Shown: in pieces, positions 18,477 to 28,381 of the stretch
How the letters are laid out: each line of letters opens with the position of its first letter
Position numbering within the stretch: the stretch's first letter is position 1
NCBI GenBank assembly: GCA_900498135.1
Contig: LR026961.1
Coordinates: 3,961,215-4,025,214, forward strand
Origin: an uncultured Desulfatiglans sp.
GTDB lineage: Bacteria > Desulfobacterota > DSM-4660 > Desulfatiglandales > Desulfatiglandaceae
DNA: 64,000 bases
Direction: 5' to 3'
Program-made: the position numbers and the translations under genes
Notes under the pieces: generated by a model
Told to the model about the DNA's origin: nothing
The model's database searches: none
Seen by the model: the letters and a program-made list of their open reading frames with translations, nothing else

Positions 18477-18743
18477 AAAGCGGCGGTCCTGATACCTTCT
18501 GTGAACCTAGGCAATAACCCCGAGGCGTTCAGGCCACGGGAAGACAAATATGCCCCCCTGACTGTGCAGGAGCCCGGCCGTGATGCGGATTGGTCTCCTT
18601 TTATGATCTGCAAGCCCATCCCGAGCATGGGTGGCACAGACACTGACCTGACAGTTATCGACTTAGCCGAGAATATCGCAGGTCTGCTTGGCTTGCCCGA
18701 CGGAATCCTGTCCTTTGATAAAGTAAGATTTTCAATATCATAG
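18477..18743 (+). pseudogene. Possible C-terminal remnant of an alkaline-phosphatase-superfamily protein
   Basis: An open stretch downstream of the TGA at 18474 reads AAVLIPSVNLGNNPEAFRP, then a region with TDLTVIDLAENIAGLLGLP and a stop at 18743. The last part looks like the end of phosphodiesterase/sulfatase-type proteins (TDIAPTILYLLGLP). No start or catalytic core is present upstream. The remaining gap sequence (18114-18470 and 18744-19133) shows nothing I can name. Assignment is weak. Confidence 0.3.
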
Positions 18744-19133
18744 AAGTTTGCATCGAATTTGATGTCCGGCAGCATCGTCAGTGACCTCTATTCTTTGTGA
18801 CCGAAACAAGATTAGCGCTGAGCCTATGTCGAAAAACTTGTGTTTTCGGATTCGAAGAGCTTTTTCTTCAATAAAGACCAAAGCAAGATTATTGAGGAAG
18901 GTAGCTGACACATGGTACGGCAGTTGAATGAACGCCGGTTATCGTGTCTCCACGAAACAGTCCAAGCATGCCAGGTACACCCCCGGCCCGGGCGCCCATC
19001 CGAGTATCGGCGCCAAAAAGGCCGGAAGGTTCTTCAACATGTTTCAAGCAAGACGTGAGCAAGGCGGCGGATGGGCGTTGGGCCCGCTGCAGGCACAGTA
19101 AACAGGGTATCTTCAATACAGGGAGGGCATGGA

Positions 19134-22100
19134 ATGAGGGTATGTCTACACCGTGTGTTCGTGGGTTCAGCGCTTCTGGCCGCTGCGCTCCTGCTGTGTT
19201 GGTCTGGAGCATGGGCCAGCTTGCCGGGCCGTGCCGTCTACGTCAACGGCAAGGTCCACCGGATATGGCTCGGAGGCAATATCTACCATGTTGCCGGTCA
19301 ACCGAGAGATCCCGCTGCCGGCGACTGGGTCTTCGTGCGCGCCGAAAGCCCGCATAACAGCGGCTGGTGCGTTTCCTACAAGTACATGAACGCGAGCGGC
19401 CTCGCCATCTTCGACAACAAGATCTTCTATTCCTACACCTCCCACTCCAGCTGCCAGGGCACGGCCATGTACGCCTATGTCTGCTACTTCGACCTGACCA
19501 AGAACGCCTGGGGCACCCTGAAACGGCTGGGTTCGGTGCGCACCGACCTCGACTCGGAAGGGGCCGGTGCCGGGGCCGCCATCACCGTCTTCAACAACAT
19601 GCTCTATGTCTTCACTGACTCGGGGACCTACACGAGCGGGGACGGGGTCAACTGGACCGGTTATGCGTCCCTGAAGCCGGGCGGGGCTTACCAGCCGTTG
19701 GATGCCGTCACGTACTACCCGCCCGACTCGGATCCCAGGATCCTGATCGTCTACGGCTCCCCCGACCTCGTCTATGGGCCGGCCAACTACTACACGAAGA
19801 TCTCCGCAGCCAGCTGGAACGGCCAGATCGGTAGCGGCTCCGACTTTCCGAGTACGCTTGCCGTCCCATACAACGGCTGGGCGTATGGCCCCGTCTCCCT
19901 GCAGGTCGGCACCCTGGGCGCCGTCGCGGGGTTTGCCGCCGGGGCGAAAACGCCTGCGATCCAGCTTTTCATAAAAACCACCACGAGCAGCGGACCTGCA
20001 CGGATCCGCAAGGCCGAGTTCACCTACAGCACCGCCGAACCGAAGGGAAGCTGGCGGCTGGATTCCTATACCTTCTCGGGCGGGGACAGCCTGAGTGAAG
20101 TCTGGACCTATCCCTGGTACACGGTGGCCTGCGATGCGTCTCACCTCTCCACCCAGGCGAGGCAGCAGACCCTCGTGGTGCACTACCGCACGGATTCGGG
20201 GGACCATGCCTTCGCCGGCACCTCCGACTTCATGGTTCCCATCAATCAGGCCACGCCGTCGAAGAGCTGCGGGGACTGGGGCGGGACGAGCACGGACACC
20301 GGCATGCCGGAAAGCGAGGAGGATGCGGCCACCCTCCGGGATTACTGGTCCCTGTATGGCATCATTCTCGGTTCGCCCCCCTTTGCGCCCAACGACCCGA
20401 TACCCAGTGAGGTTGCAGGCCTCTCCAATGTGGAATACGGTCAGTCGCAGGGGACGAAGGTCGAGCACACCCAGTCGTGGGACAAGACCACCATGTTCTC
20501 CGCCGGGCTGGAGGTCCACGCGGGATTGAAACACGTGTTCGAGGTGGAAGACAAGGCGGACATCAGTTACACGCACGGGCTCGAGAACGAGGTGTCGAGC
20601 AGTTCATCCATCACGACCGGGTTCGGTCAGACCCTGGGCACCGAGGGGCAGAGCGCCGAGGATCTCGAGGAACTCGGGCGCGTGGGCTGGGCGATCTTCG
20701 GGGTGCCCAAGGTGATGGTGCAGGACTTCAGCCTGCATGCCTATGACTACAATTACCTGACCGGGGGGGGCACGGCCCTCAATCAGAACGTCCACGTCAT
20801 CGAGGTCCAACCCACTTCCATCAACGTCAAGCCGGTCGCATTCGAACTGGAAGAGCCGGGTGGAATCAATGATGATGTCCCCGGGCTTCTTGCGGGCATC
20901 GAACCCTTTCCAAGGTCGACCGACCTGGAGGGCTGGTACCGGCGGGGCTGGGAGTCCTTGCAAATGCCCTGGGAGGTGCTTTTCGGAGATGGATCGCTGG
21001 GTGAGCCTTCCATCAACCCCCTGAATTTTACGACCGGCGCCACCCCCTATTCTTATATCAGTGAAGAGACGGAGGAAACCAAGTCCGAAGGAGAGACCTC
21101 GACGGTGGAGATGAGCAATGAAACCCAGATCAGCGTCGGGACGAAACTCAAAGGATTCAAGGTTGACTTGAAGGCGGGGTACGAGTCGACCTTCATGACC
21201 CGGGTCACGAACACGACGAGCTTCGGCAAGGAGCTCTCGTTCCACATCGGCATGAAATCCTGTTCGGACCCGGAGGGCGTGAAAAACCTCAGCGTCCAGC
21301 CCTATTACCTGACGGCTACGGATGAGACAGCCCCCTGGATCCCGACGGCCTACGCGGACCAGCGGCCCTGGTGCGTCACCTGGAGCGTGACCGGCGGCGA
21401 GTACAACAACGGGACCAAGATCGGCCAAAGCCCGCCTGCGGCTTGGGCGGAAGGGGTCGTTTCGGAAAGCTGGCTGGACGATGTCCTGGTCAGGCTGCCA
21501 GGCCAGAGTTCGTATTCCCTCGAGGGCGGTCGGCTGGGATGGCTCACCTCGGACGGCTGGCTGGAGCGAATTCCCATGAACGCGTTCACGTTCAACCCTC
21601 GCAAGGGCGTCACGGTGGAATTGAACGGCTATCTGTGGTCTTCGCGGGAAGCGTATGGGCGATGGACACGTTGCAGAGGCGTCTGGACCTTCACAACGGA
21701 TCCATCGGTCAAGCGCGACAGGGTAACCTTGAAGCTCGATTTCTTCAGGAAGCTCTGGGATTTCGAGATCCAGCAAGCAGACCTCTCCAGTGTCATCACC
21801 CCACTCTCGGGTGACCTCCAGGTCATTCTGACCGTAAACGACAAATACAGCCTGAGCAGCCACCTGAGGCACCATGTCATGACGGACTGGGTGTGGCAAG
21901 GCGTGCCGCACGACATCGGTGGAGCCAAACTCACGGCTTACGAGGGGTGGTACGACAGCGCTTCGGAAAAAGGGTCCGTGTCACTGCAGGGCCTTTTACC
22001 CGAGGCTATCGGTGCCTTCGGCGATATGAGCCTCGAGGTGAACGGTCAACCGGTTCGGGCGCCCTTCCTCGATTTGCCCTACCTCCAGGAGGCGCTGGAG

Positions 22101-22319
22101 AGCGGACGAACCATCGTCTACGAAAAAGACGGCCTCTATGTGGAAGTGGACTTTGCCGCCGGGACATGGTTCGCCACCATCGAGCGGGAGGCCTTCCACC
22201 CCAGGCACAGGCCGATCCGCGGCAACGCCCAGATCAAGGTTCTGGTGGGAGGCGTCCCCTGGGGTCGTTTCAACGTCCCGGTCGCCAATTACACCTCCCA
22301 GCTGTGGCTCAGCGACTGA
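19134..22319 (+). CDS. Large secreted protein with beta-propeller-like N-terminus and two aerolysin/MTX2-like stretches
   Basis: A 1061-residue protein with a clear signal peptide (hydrophobic SALLAAALLLCWSGAWA, likely cleaved after AWA). Residues about 25-340 have repeated beta-rich units with aromatic and DSGTYTSGDGVNW-like turns, reminiscent of sialidase/propeller repeats. Two later stretches, about 440-510 (QSWDKTTMFSAGLEVHAGLK, VSSSSSITTGFGQTLG) and 640-710 (EETKSEGETSTVEMSNETQI, NTTSFGKELSFHI), are rich in alternating Ser/Thr/Val. They look like the membrane-inserting hairpin of aerolysin/epsilon-toxin/MTX2 pore formers. I recognise no catalytic motif. Start ATG 19134 follows GGGAGGG. 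A strong terminator closes this single-gene unit. Function unknown; pore formation is a guess from pattern. Confidence 0.75.
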   Translation: MRVCLHRVFVGSALLAAALLLCWSGAWASLPGRAVYVNGKVHRIWLGGNIYHVAGQPRDPAAGDWVFVRAESPHNSGWCVSYKYMNASGLAIFDNKIFYSYTSHSSCQGTAMYAYVCYFDLTKNAWGTLKRLGSVRTDLDSEGAGAGAAITVFNNMLYVFTDSGTYTSGDGVNWTGYASLKPGGAYQPLDAVTYYPPDSDPRILIVYGSPDLVYGPANYYTKISAASWNGQIGSGSDFPSTLAVPYNGWAYGPVSLQVGTLGAVAGFAAGAKTPAIQLFIKTTTSSGPARIRKAEFTYSTAEPKGSWRLDSYTFSGGDSLSEVWTYPWYTVACDASHLSTQARQQTLVVHYRTDSGDHAFAGTSDFMVPINQATPSKSCGDWGGTSTDTGMPESEEDAATLRDYWSLYGIILGSPPFAPNDPIPSEVAGLSNVEYGQSQGTKVEHTQSWDKTTMFSAGLEVHAGLKHVFEVEDKADISYTHGLENEVSSSSSITTGFGQTLGTEGQSAEDLEELGRVGWAIFGVPKVMVQDFSLHAYDYNYLTGGGTALNQNVHVIEVQPTSINVKPVAFELEEPGGINDDVPGLLAGIEPFPRSTDLEGWYRRGWESLQMPWEVLFGDGSLGEPSINPLNFTTGATPYSYISEETEETKSEGETSTVEMSNETQISVGTKLKGFKVDLKAGYESTFMTRVTNTTSFGKELSFHIGMKSCSDPEGVKNLSVQPYYLTATDETAPWIPTAYADQRPWCVTWSVTGGEYNNGTKIGQSPPAAWAEGVVSESWLDDVLVRLPGQSSYSLEGGRLGWLTSDGWLERIPMNAFTFNPRKGVTVELNGYLWSSREAYGRWTRCRGVWTFTTDPSVKRDRVTLKLDFFRKLWDFEIQQADLSSVITPLSGDLQVILTVNDKYSLSSHLRHHVMTDWVWQGVPHDIGGAKLTAYEGWYDSASEKGSVSLQGLLPEAIGAFGDMSLEVNGQPVRAPFLDLPYLQEALESGRTIVYEKDGLYVEVDFAAGTWFATIEREAFHPRHRPIRGNAQIKVLVGGVPWGRFNVPVANYTSQLWLSD

Positions 22320-22343
22320 CGAAGACGTTTTTTTAGATGCTGG

Positions 22344-22371
22344 CAATGGCCCCTGCGGGGGCCATTGCCTT
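22344..22371 (+). terminator. Terminator of the secreted-protein gene
   Basis: GGCAATGGCCCC and GGGGCCATTGCC form a 12-bp stem with a short TGCG-type loop, followed by TTGTGTTCTT. Confidence 0.8.
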
Positions 22372-22559
22372 GTGTTCTTAAGGCGGGCAAGAAGAGGTCC
22401 ACAAAGCTTCGGCTCGGGAATTTTATAGCGTGCCAAGATGAATAGGAGTTTCGATCTTCACCATGTCATGGTTTGCGCAATTCCTCATTTGCACCCCGCA
22501 AGCAATGAGCATCGAGGCCGCCCCCTCTTCTGTCTTGAACACGGCACACTCGCCGTCAG

Positions 22560-24986
22560 TTAAACCAAGCCGATCTTTTTCAGCCTCGACCGAATGGCGC
22601 CCGGCTTCCTGGCGTGCGCCTCGGCCATGGCCTGGATGTCGGTGCCGGAGGCATACTCCCGGCGCAGCCGTTCGTCCTCCTCGGGGCTCCATTTCTCGTA
22701 GGCGTTGGGATGCCCCCTGCGGATCGCCTCGATCGGACTCTCCGCCTCGGCCTCCGCTTTCGCGCTCAGAACCTCTTCGGCAATCCGCAGGGCATACCGG
22801 CAGAGATCGCTGTCCCCGGAGTAGAATCGCTTCACCGCTTTGAAATCACCGAGGCTCCGAATCTTCTTCCGGACATGGTCCACCACCTCCGGCGGCGGAT
22901 GCGGTTCCGGACCTGTTGAATCGCGCGCCTTCTCCACGAGCGCTGCACCGTCATACGTCCCCATGGTCATGTGGGCCTTGAAGGCCCAAACCGTCGGCGG
23001 CGAAACCCCCACCTGCTCGGCGATCTCCTTCGAATCGAGCTTTCCTTCTCTCAGGAGATCGAGAATCCGGCTCTTTCGCTCCTCTGCCTCCGTCCCATCC
23101 TCCGCCTTAGCGTCGATCGTGCGCCCCGCCTCACGCTCCCCTCTCCGGCCGGCACCCTCTTCCCCGAGGTGCTCCCGAATGACATCCAGGAAGGCTCCAC
23201 CGAACCGCTCCGCCTTTTTCTCCCCCACGCCGCTGATCTCGCGCAATGCCGTCTCGTTCACCGGCTTCCGCGTCGCCATCTCCTGCAAGGTGGCATTCGA
23301 AAAGATGAAAAAAGGCGGGAGCTTCATGCTCTTTGCGGTTCGCATCCTGAGCCCCTGCAGCTTCTCATAGAGTGAGCGCACCCCGGCATCTTGCAGGGAG
23401 GCATCGATGCGCGCACGCTCCGAGACCCGTGACGAGGTCTTCGAGGCTTGGCTGCGCTCCTGCCTCCGAAGATCCCGCCTGAAACGGATCTTGACTTCCC
23501 CCTTGAGCACCCCCCAGCTCTTCTCGCTCAGTCTGAGGCCGGGGTGCACCCCCCTGTCCGGGATCAGGTAACCCGCAGCCAGGAGCTGCCTGAAAATGGA
23601 GCGCCATTCCTTCTCGGACAAGTCCTTGCCCACCCCGAAGGTTTTGATCCGGTCATGACCGAATTTCTTCACCTTGTCGCTCAGACTCCCCTTCAGAACA
23701 TCCGTCAAATGGACGACCCCGAAGCGCTGGCCCGTCCGGTAGACGCAGGAAAGGGCCATCTGGGCGGGCACCGTCCCGTCCCATGTCTCGGCGACATCGA
23801 GGCAGTTGTCGCAGTTGGAACAATCCTCCGGATAGCTCTCGCCAAAATACCTGAGCAAAAACCTGCGCCGGCACTCCGCTGTTTCGCAATAAGTGAGAAG
23901 GGTCTCGAGTTTCTTCCTCTGGATCGCCTTGAACGCCTCGTCGCCTTCCGAGTTCTCGAGCAGCCTTCGCCTCGCGACCACGTCCCCAAGCGAGTATAGC
24001 ATCCATGCGTCCGCGGGTTCGCCATCCCGTCCGGCGCGCCCCGTCTCCTGATAGTAGGCCTCCATGCTGGCCGGCGGATCGAGGTGGGCCACGAATCGCA
24101 CATCCGGCTTGTCGATACCCATGCCGAAAGCGACCGTACCCACGATCACGATGCCCTCCTCCTTCCGAAAGCGCTCGAGGTGTCTGCGCCGCACATCCCC
24201 TTCGAGTCCCGCGTGATAGGGCAAGGCGTTCACCCCCTCCTCCTGGAGCCACACGGCCGTCTCCTCGGCGCTGCGCCGCGTCCGGACATACACCAACCCC
24301 GCATCCCCGGCATGCTCCTTTTTCAAAAAGCCGAGGAGCTGCCTCCGGGGCTCTTCTTTGAGCTGCACCCGGTAGAGAATGTTCGGACGGTCGAAGCTCG
24401 AGATGAAGGACTGGGCATCCCCGAGTTGAAGCTTTTCGAAAATGTCCTTGCGCGTGATCTCGTCCGCGGTGGCCGTCAGGGCCATACGGGGCACCCCGGG
24501 AAATGCGCCCGTCACCTCCGCTATCCGCAGGTAATCCGGTCTGAAGTCATGCCCCCACTGGGAGACGCAGTGCGCCTCGTCAATGGCGAAAAGGGCGATG
24601 GGCATTTCGGCCAGGAACGCCCGGAACCCTTCGAGCAGGAATCGCTCCGGCGCAACGTAGAGGATGTCCGCTTCCCCCCGTCGGATGCGCAGCTGGGCGC
24701 GGGCGGCCTGTTCATCCGAAAGCGTCGAGTTCAGGCACTCCGCCCTGATCCCGATCTGCAGCATCGCCTCGACCTGATCCTGCATAAGGGCGATCAGCGG
24801 CGAAACGACGATACCCACGCCCTCCCGCAGAACGGACGGGATCTGATAGCAGAGGGACTTGCCGCTGCCGGTCGGCATCAACACGAAGGCATCCTTTCCA
24901 CCCATCACGGTTTGGATGATTTCCAGCTGGTGCTCTCGGAACTCGCCGTAGCCGTAATACCTTTTGAGAATATCGTACGGGGTCAT
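22560..24986 (-). CDS. recQ: ATP-dependent DNA helicase RecQ with extended C-terminus
   Basis: A superfamily 2 3'-5' helicase of recombination and fork repair. Motif [16 protein letters not shown] box [17 protein letters not shown], motif [12 protein letters not shown], and the zinc-binding region with [13 protein letters not shown] and DCSNCDNC are in order. An RQC-like winged region and an HRDC domain (about 530-620) follow. The tail is unusual: a helix-turn-helix-like [18 protein letters not shown] and a Myb/SANT-like [15 protein letters not shown]...[16 protein letters not shown] at the very end. Total 808 residues against about 600 in E. coli. The ATG at 24986 is the only good start. Confidence 0.93.
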   Translation of the reverse strand: MTPYDILKRYYGYGEFREHQLEIIQTVMGGKDAFVLMPTGSGKSLCYQIPSVLREGVGIVVSPLIALMQDQVEAMLQIGIRAECLNSTLSDEQAARAQLRIRRGEADILYVAPERFLLEGFRAFLAEMPIALFAIDEAHCVSQWGHDFRPDYLRIAEVTGAFPGVPRMALTATADEITRKDIFEKLQLGDAQSFISSFDRPNILYRVQLKEEPRRQLLGFLKKEHAGDAGLVYVRTRRSAEETAVWLQEEGVNALPYHAGLEGDVRRRHLERFRKEEGIVIVGTVAFGMGIDKPDVRFVAHLDPPASMEAYYQETGRAGRDGEPADAWMLYSLGDVVARRRLLENSEGDEAFKAIQRKKLETLLTYCETAECRRRFLLRYFGESYPEDCSNCDNCLDVAETWDGTVPAQMALSCVYRTGQRFGVVHLTDVLKGSLSDKVKKFGHDRIKTFGVGKDLSEKEWRSIFRQLLAAGYLIPDRGVHPGLRLSEKSWGVLKGEVKIRFRRDLRRQERSQASKTSSRVSERARIDASLQDAGVRSLYEKLQGLRMRTAKSMKLPPFFIFSNATLQEMATRKPVNETALREISGVGEKKAERFGGAFLDVIREHLGEEGAGRRGEREAGRTIDAKAEDGTEAEERKSRILDLLREGKLDSKEIAEQVGVSPPTVWAFKAHMTMGTYDGAALVEKARDSTGPEPHPPPEVVDHVRKKIRSLGDFKAVKRFYSGDSDLCRYALRIAEEVLSAKAEAEAESPIEAIRRGHPNAYEKWSPEEDERLRREYASGTDIQAMAEAHARKPGAIRSRLKKIGLV

Positions 24987-25095
24987 ACAACGGCTCTGAA
25001 AAGAAAGGGTTTCAGCGGCGCAGAATTTTACCGGTCATCCGAGGTCCACCCCCGGACCTATTCGATGGGGCCGGTTTCACTAAGGATTGGCCGTC

Positions 25096-25989
25096 TCACT
25101 TCAGCGCCACCGCATCGAATCCTGCGATCACAGCGCCTGTCCCGTCCAGAAGCTCGAGGCGGCTGCCGCGTATTCGATAGTGTTCCACGCGCTCGAGCGC
25201 CTCGAGCAATCGCCTCTCCTGGTCCATGCCATCCGGGCAAGACATCATGGTCGTCGCCATTTGGCTGAAACGCAGACCGTCACCCTCGAGTTCGAAGCCG
25301 CCGGCCACCCGATTACAGCCGGCGCTGCCGGCGACACGCAGGGCATCGGTAGCAAACACCAGGTGCGCTTCGCGCTGCTTTTCGGCCGCAGCCACGGGGT
25401 TGCCCTCAAGGCGCACAAGCTTCCAATACGTCCCACGAAGCGGGCTTTCCGCCAGCGAACTCCCGCAGCTCTCGCCGGCACGGGGCAGCTCCCCCTCGTT
25501 GGAACCGGGCAATACGCCGATGCCCTCACCCATCGACCCCTGCTCCGGTCCACCGTGAATAAATACCAGCAGCATGCTCAGGGGCGCGTTGCGGCCTTCC
25601 AACACCGGGTATATCTGATCGGTGGTGAACAGCAGCCGACCCTGCTGCTTGACGCTTGCGCGGGCGGTATAGCGGTGGCCCGATCGTAGGGCATCATCGT
25701 CGTAGACGATCTCGAAATGAAAAGGCGGCTGCCCGGCTGGGTCCAGCTTGCTGCGGCCGAGCACCACGGCCGGCGTATCCGCTCTCGAAACGTCCTGCAA
25801 CTCGACCTCGAACACCGCATCGGGCGGCAGCGCGATGCGCTCCCGGTAGGTCGCAGTGCCCTCCAGGGTGCCGGCCCATGCGGAGTTGCAAAACTGCGCG
25901 CCTGAGGAGATCAGCGCGCAGGCGGCCAATCCCCGCCAGAATGAACGAAGCATACCTCGCAGCTGGACTGCACTTGTGTGGCTGCTCAT
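25096..25989 (-). CDS. Exported protein with YscW/YbaY-like and META (HslJ-like) domains
   Basis: The first ~35 residues hold a hydrophobic export signal. Residues about 40-135 (LEGTATYRERIALPPDAVFE) match the YbaY/YscW beta-sandwich (DUF type III pilotin-like). The C-terminal ~110 residues (GTYWKLVRLEG, AGSAGCNRVAGGFELEG, MATTMMSCP) are a META/HslJ domain. The combination is common in periplasmic stress or envelope proteins of unknown function. AAGGAGAAGG precedes ATG 25989. The 363 bases between this gene and 26353 contain no gene I can support. Confidence 0.75.
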   Translation of the reverse strand: MSSHTSAVQLRGMLRSFWRGLAACALISSGAQFCNSAWAGTLEGTATYRERIALPPDAVFEVELQDVSRADTPAVVLGRSKLDPAGQPPFHFEIVYDDDALRSGHRYTARASVKQQGRLLFTTDQIYPVLEGRNAPLSMLLVFIHGGPEQGSMGEGIGVLPGSNEGELPRAGESCGSSLAESPLRGTYWKLVRLEGNPVAAAEKQREAHLVFATDALRVAGSAGCNRVAGGFELEGDGLRFSQMATTMMSCPDGMDQERRLLEALERVEHYRIRGSRLELLDGTGAVIAGFDAVALK

Positions 25990-26352
25990 CTTCCTTCTCC
26001 TTTTGCAGATGCTCTACGTCCCATGACACTGGCCAAGGGTAATGAAAGATACGCTCAAAATACTCGAAAAAGAAATGATAATCAGGGGCGCCTCTTTTTT
26101 GCAGCTTGCGGCAGGTCGAACCGCTTCGAAAAGTCTGCTGGGTCTGCCGCAGCCATGTCTCGAAAACTGCCACCGCAAGGGGCCCGAGAGCCGCGGCCGT
26201 CTTGCCGCCTTTTGTAAAACATCCGTGACACCCATCCTTCAGAACCCTTTTCACCATTTATCTTGTCCCTAAAGGCCTTATCGTCTATACTTTCACGGTT
26301 CAGAGGACATTTCAGCGCCCACCCGCGCTCTGACACGCAGCAGGAATTCACA

Positions 26353-26718
26353 ATGGATAAAAGCTGTCCGCAATCTGATTCGGTGAGCCGGAAAGGACCT
26401 GCCTCAGAGCAGTTGCCAAACGAAATCCGAATCTTTTTCTGGGATGTGGATCCTGAAAAACTTTCCGTAGTGGAATCCGCCCACTTTATCATCAGCCGGC
26501 TCATGGAACACGGAGACGAAAACGCCCTCCGGTTCCTCCTAAAGCATTACGACCGTAACGAATTGGTCCGGGTTTTGCGGAATAGTCGATCTATCTCCAA
26601 GCGCTCGCGTATCTTCTGGAGCCTTTTTTTTGGGATCACTAAGGAATCATGTACCCCACGACGATATCCGACGGTCTATACAGATTGCTCAAACGCCTCG
26701 ATCGATCCCTGGAATTAA
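26353..26718 (+). CDS. DUF6922-type antitoxin partner
   Basis: A 121-residue protein with the block LPNEIRIFFWDVDPEKLSVV and FIISRLMEHGDENALRFLL, RNELVRVLRNSRSISKRSR. Small proteins of this type (DUF6922) regularly precede AbiEii-like nucleotidyltransferases and are thought to be their antitoxin. The next gene starts 70 bases before this one ends, which implies translational coupling. I chose ATG 26353 (AGGA upstream); the open frame reaches back to 26263. Antitoxin activity is inferred from context only. Confidence 0.7.
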   Translation: MDKSCPQSDSVSRKGPASEQLPNEIRIFFWDVDPEKLSVVESAHFIISRLMEHGDENALRFLLKHYDRNELVRVLRNSRSISKRSRIFWSLFFGITKESCTPRRYPTVYTDCSNASIDPWN

Positions 26719-27293
26719 GAAGCGGATATTTAGGGGGCGGGACGGCCCTTGCACTCCAATTGGGACACCGAAGGTCAGATGACCTGGATTTTTTTTTCCC
26801 GGAATTCTTTAGTCCAACGGCGGCCCTCACGGATATGGATAAGTTGGGACTCGTCGTCACGGTCCTCAACCATACCCCTCGACACACGGAACTGCTCGTT
26901 CAGCGATTCAAGGTCGATTTATTGACCGAAACGATCCCCTTGAAACGGTTGGCCCGACCCATCCTTCCGGAGATCAGGAATCTGAAGATGGCCGATGCCG
27001 CTGACATCGGCCGCATGAAACTCCTGACGGTTGCAAGCAGGGGCTGCAAGAAAGATTTTCTGGACATCTTCTGCCTCACTCGACACACGATCTCTCTCAA
27101 GTCGCTGATCGATGAGTTCATCTCAGAGGGGCAAGGCGTCAGGTTCAGTAAACTGCTGTTTCTGAAAGGGCTTGTGGATTTTGAAGCAGCGGATCTTGAA
27201 CCCGATCCTGTCATGCTCTGGAATCTTGACTGGAATGCCGTAAAAGAAGACCTCATATCGGAGGTCAAGCAAATCGCCCATGAGATCTGCTGA
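26649..27293 (+). CDS. AbiEii/AbiGii-family nucleotidyltransferase toxin
   Basis: A 214-residue nucleotidyltransferase with the family signature GGTALALQLGHRRSDDLDFF near residue 30 (Gly-rich loop, then the acidic pair for metal binding). DLLTE (third acidic strand) and MKLLTVASRGCKKDFLDIF follow. Related enzymes (AbiEii/MenT) add nucleotides to tRNA 3' ends and act as type IV-like toxins or phage-abortive factors. Here the overlap with the DUF6922 gene makes a complete two-gene toxin-antitoxin unit. Confidence 0.85.
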   Translation: MYPTTISDGLYRLLKRLDRSLELRSGYLGGGTALALQLGHRRSDDLDFFFPEFFSPTAALTDMDKLGLVVTVLNHTPRHTELLVQRFKVDLLTETIPLKRLARPILPEIRNLKMADAADIGRMKLLTVASRGCKKDFLDIFCLTRHTISLKSLIDEFISEGQGVRFSKLLFLKGLVDFEAADLEPDPVMLWNLDWNAVKEDLISEVKQIAHEIC

Positions 27294-27372
27294 GTTCCAG
27301 ATCCAAATATAGGCGGGGCACCGCAAACCGGCGTAATCTTACGGGTGGAAGCCGCCTGTCAAGGTCGAACGT

Positions 27373-28179
27373 CTAGAGCAACCCCTTTTCCTTCAGAACC
27401 GTCTCGACGATGGCACGGGCATCTTTCCCCATGGTGTTCTCCCCCTTCACGGTGCAGGCGAAGCTGTGTGTGCCGCTCTCGGTAACGACATAACCTACGA
27501 ACCATCCCAGGACGAAAATCCCGCGGCCGTCCGTCCCGGACCCGGTCTTTCCGTAGAGGGTGCCACGTTCGGTCCTGGTGGTGAACATGAGCTCCCTCAT
27601 CACCGACAACGATCCCTGGGAAAAAGGCAACCGGCCCGTAACGAGTTCTCTGATCAGATTCGCCTGTTCCGCCGGCGAAATCAGGACCGTCTTGCGGCCT
27701 TTCGCCGGGAGCCAGAAGACATCGATACCCGCCGAGATGTCTCGATCGCCATAACCGACCTTATCGATCCAGGATTGCATGCGCTCCGAACCGATCCGGC
27801 GGGCGAGGTCCTGGAACGCGGGCACGCACGAAGCCTGGAAGGCCTCCTTCAGCGTCAGATCTCGATTCCACGCCGGAAACGACCTCTCCACGCCATCCCA
27901 CAAATAGAAGGCTTGATCGGGGGAAGAAAGGATGCCGGTCTCGAGGCCGATAAGGGTGTTCCAGATCTTGAATGTCGAGCAGGGCGGTAGCCGCTCCGCG
28001 GCGTTTCGGGCACGAAACGTCCAGTCGTCGCCCGATGCGCAATCGACCAGGACAAAAGACCCTTCGCGGCCGAGAAAGGCCGCGCTGACCATGGATTCAG
28101 GGGGCGGTGGCGTGCGACAAGAGGCCAGGAATGCACTCGCAAGGGCCAGGCCAATGAACTGAACGATCCTTCGTTTCAT
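27373..28179 (-). CDS. Class D (OXA-type) beta-lactamase, lipoprotein
   Basis: A serine beta-lactamase of 268 residues. Ser68-Thr-Phe-Lys71 is the active-site STFK, Ser117-Cys-Val119 the second (SxV) motif, and Lys211-Thr-Gly213 the KTG motif. The third motif is YGD at 143-145 where OXA enzymes normally have YGN. The conserved FWL tryptophan (about 155-157) before ISPAEQ is kept. An N-terminal lipobox (SAFLASC) predicts a lipid anchor, so the enzyme faces the periplasm. No mobile element adjoins it, so it may be an intrinsic chromosomal enzyme. ATG 28179 follows GAGGAAGAAAGG. Confidence 0.88.
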   Translation of the reverse strand: MKRRIVQFIGLALASAFLASCRTPPPPESMVSAAFLGREGSFVLVDCASGDDWTFRARNAAERLPPCSTFKIWNTLIGLETGILSSPDQAFYLWDGVERSFPAWNRDLTLKEAFQASCVPAFQDLARRIGSERMQSWIDKVGYGDRDISAGIDVFWLPAKGRKTVLISPAEQANLIRELVTGRLPFSQGSLSVMRELMFTTRTERGTLYGKTGSGTDGRGIFVLGWFVGYVVTESGTHSFACTVKGENTMGKDARAIVETVLKEKGLL

Positions 28180-28381
28180 GCCTTTCTTCCTCTGCAGGAT
28201 GTCATGATTCGCAATAAGAGAAAACCATCGGCGGGGCGACCAGGGCCCAGCTCGTTTGAGCGGCAGGCCGGCGCCCCGGGACCATGTCACCTCTCCGAGC
28301 GGGATTTCAAGGCGCCTCTGTAGGACCGATGCGACGGCGCTTTCATCTACAGCAGCCTTTTGCCGGGTCTATGCCTCCACT

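Noticed and set aside
18338-18775. 145-codon minus-strand open frame after tRNA-Lys
   Set aside because: No ribosome site and no family features; the opposite strand holds a better, phosphatase-like reading.
17996-19133. Integrated element at tRNA-Lys
   Set aside because: I looked for an integrase and a repeated tRNA 3' end. Neither is visible within the window, so only the gene-poor gap is reported.
19167-21911. Minus-strand open frames of 469 and 435 codons
   Set aside because: Antisense of the secreted-protein gene, which has the signal peptide, ribosome site and terminator.
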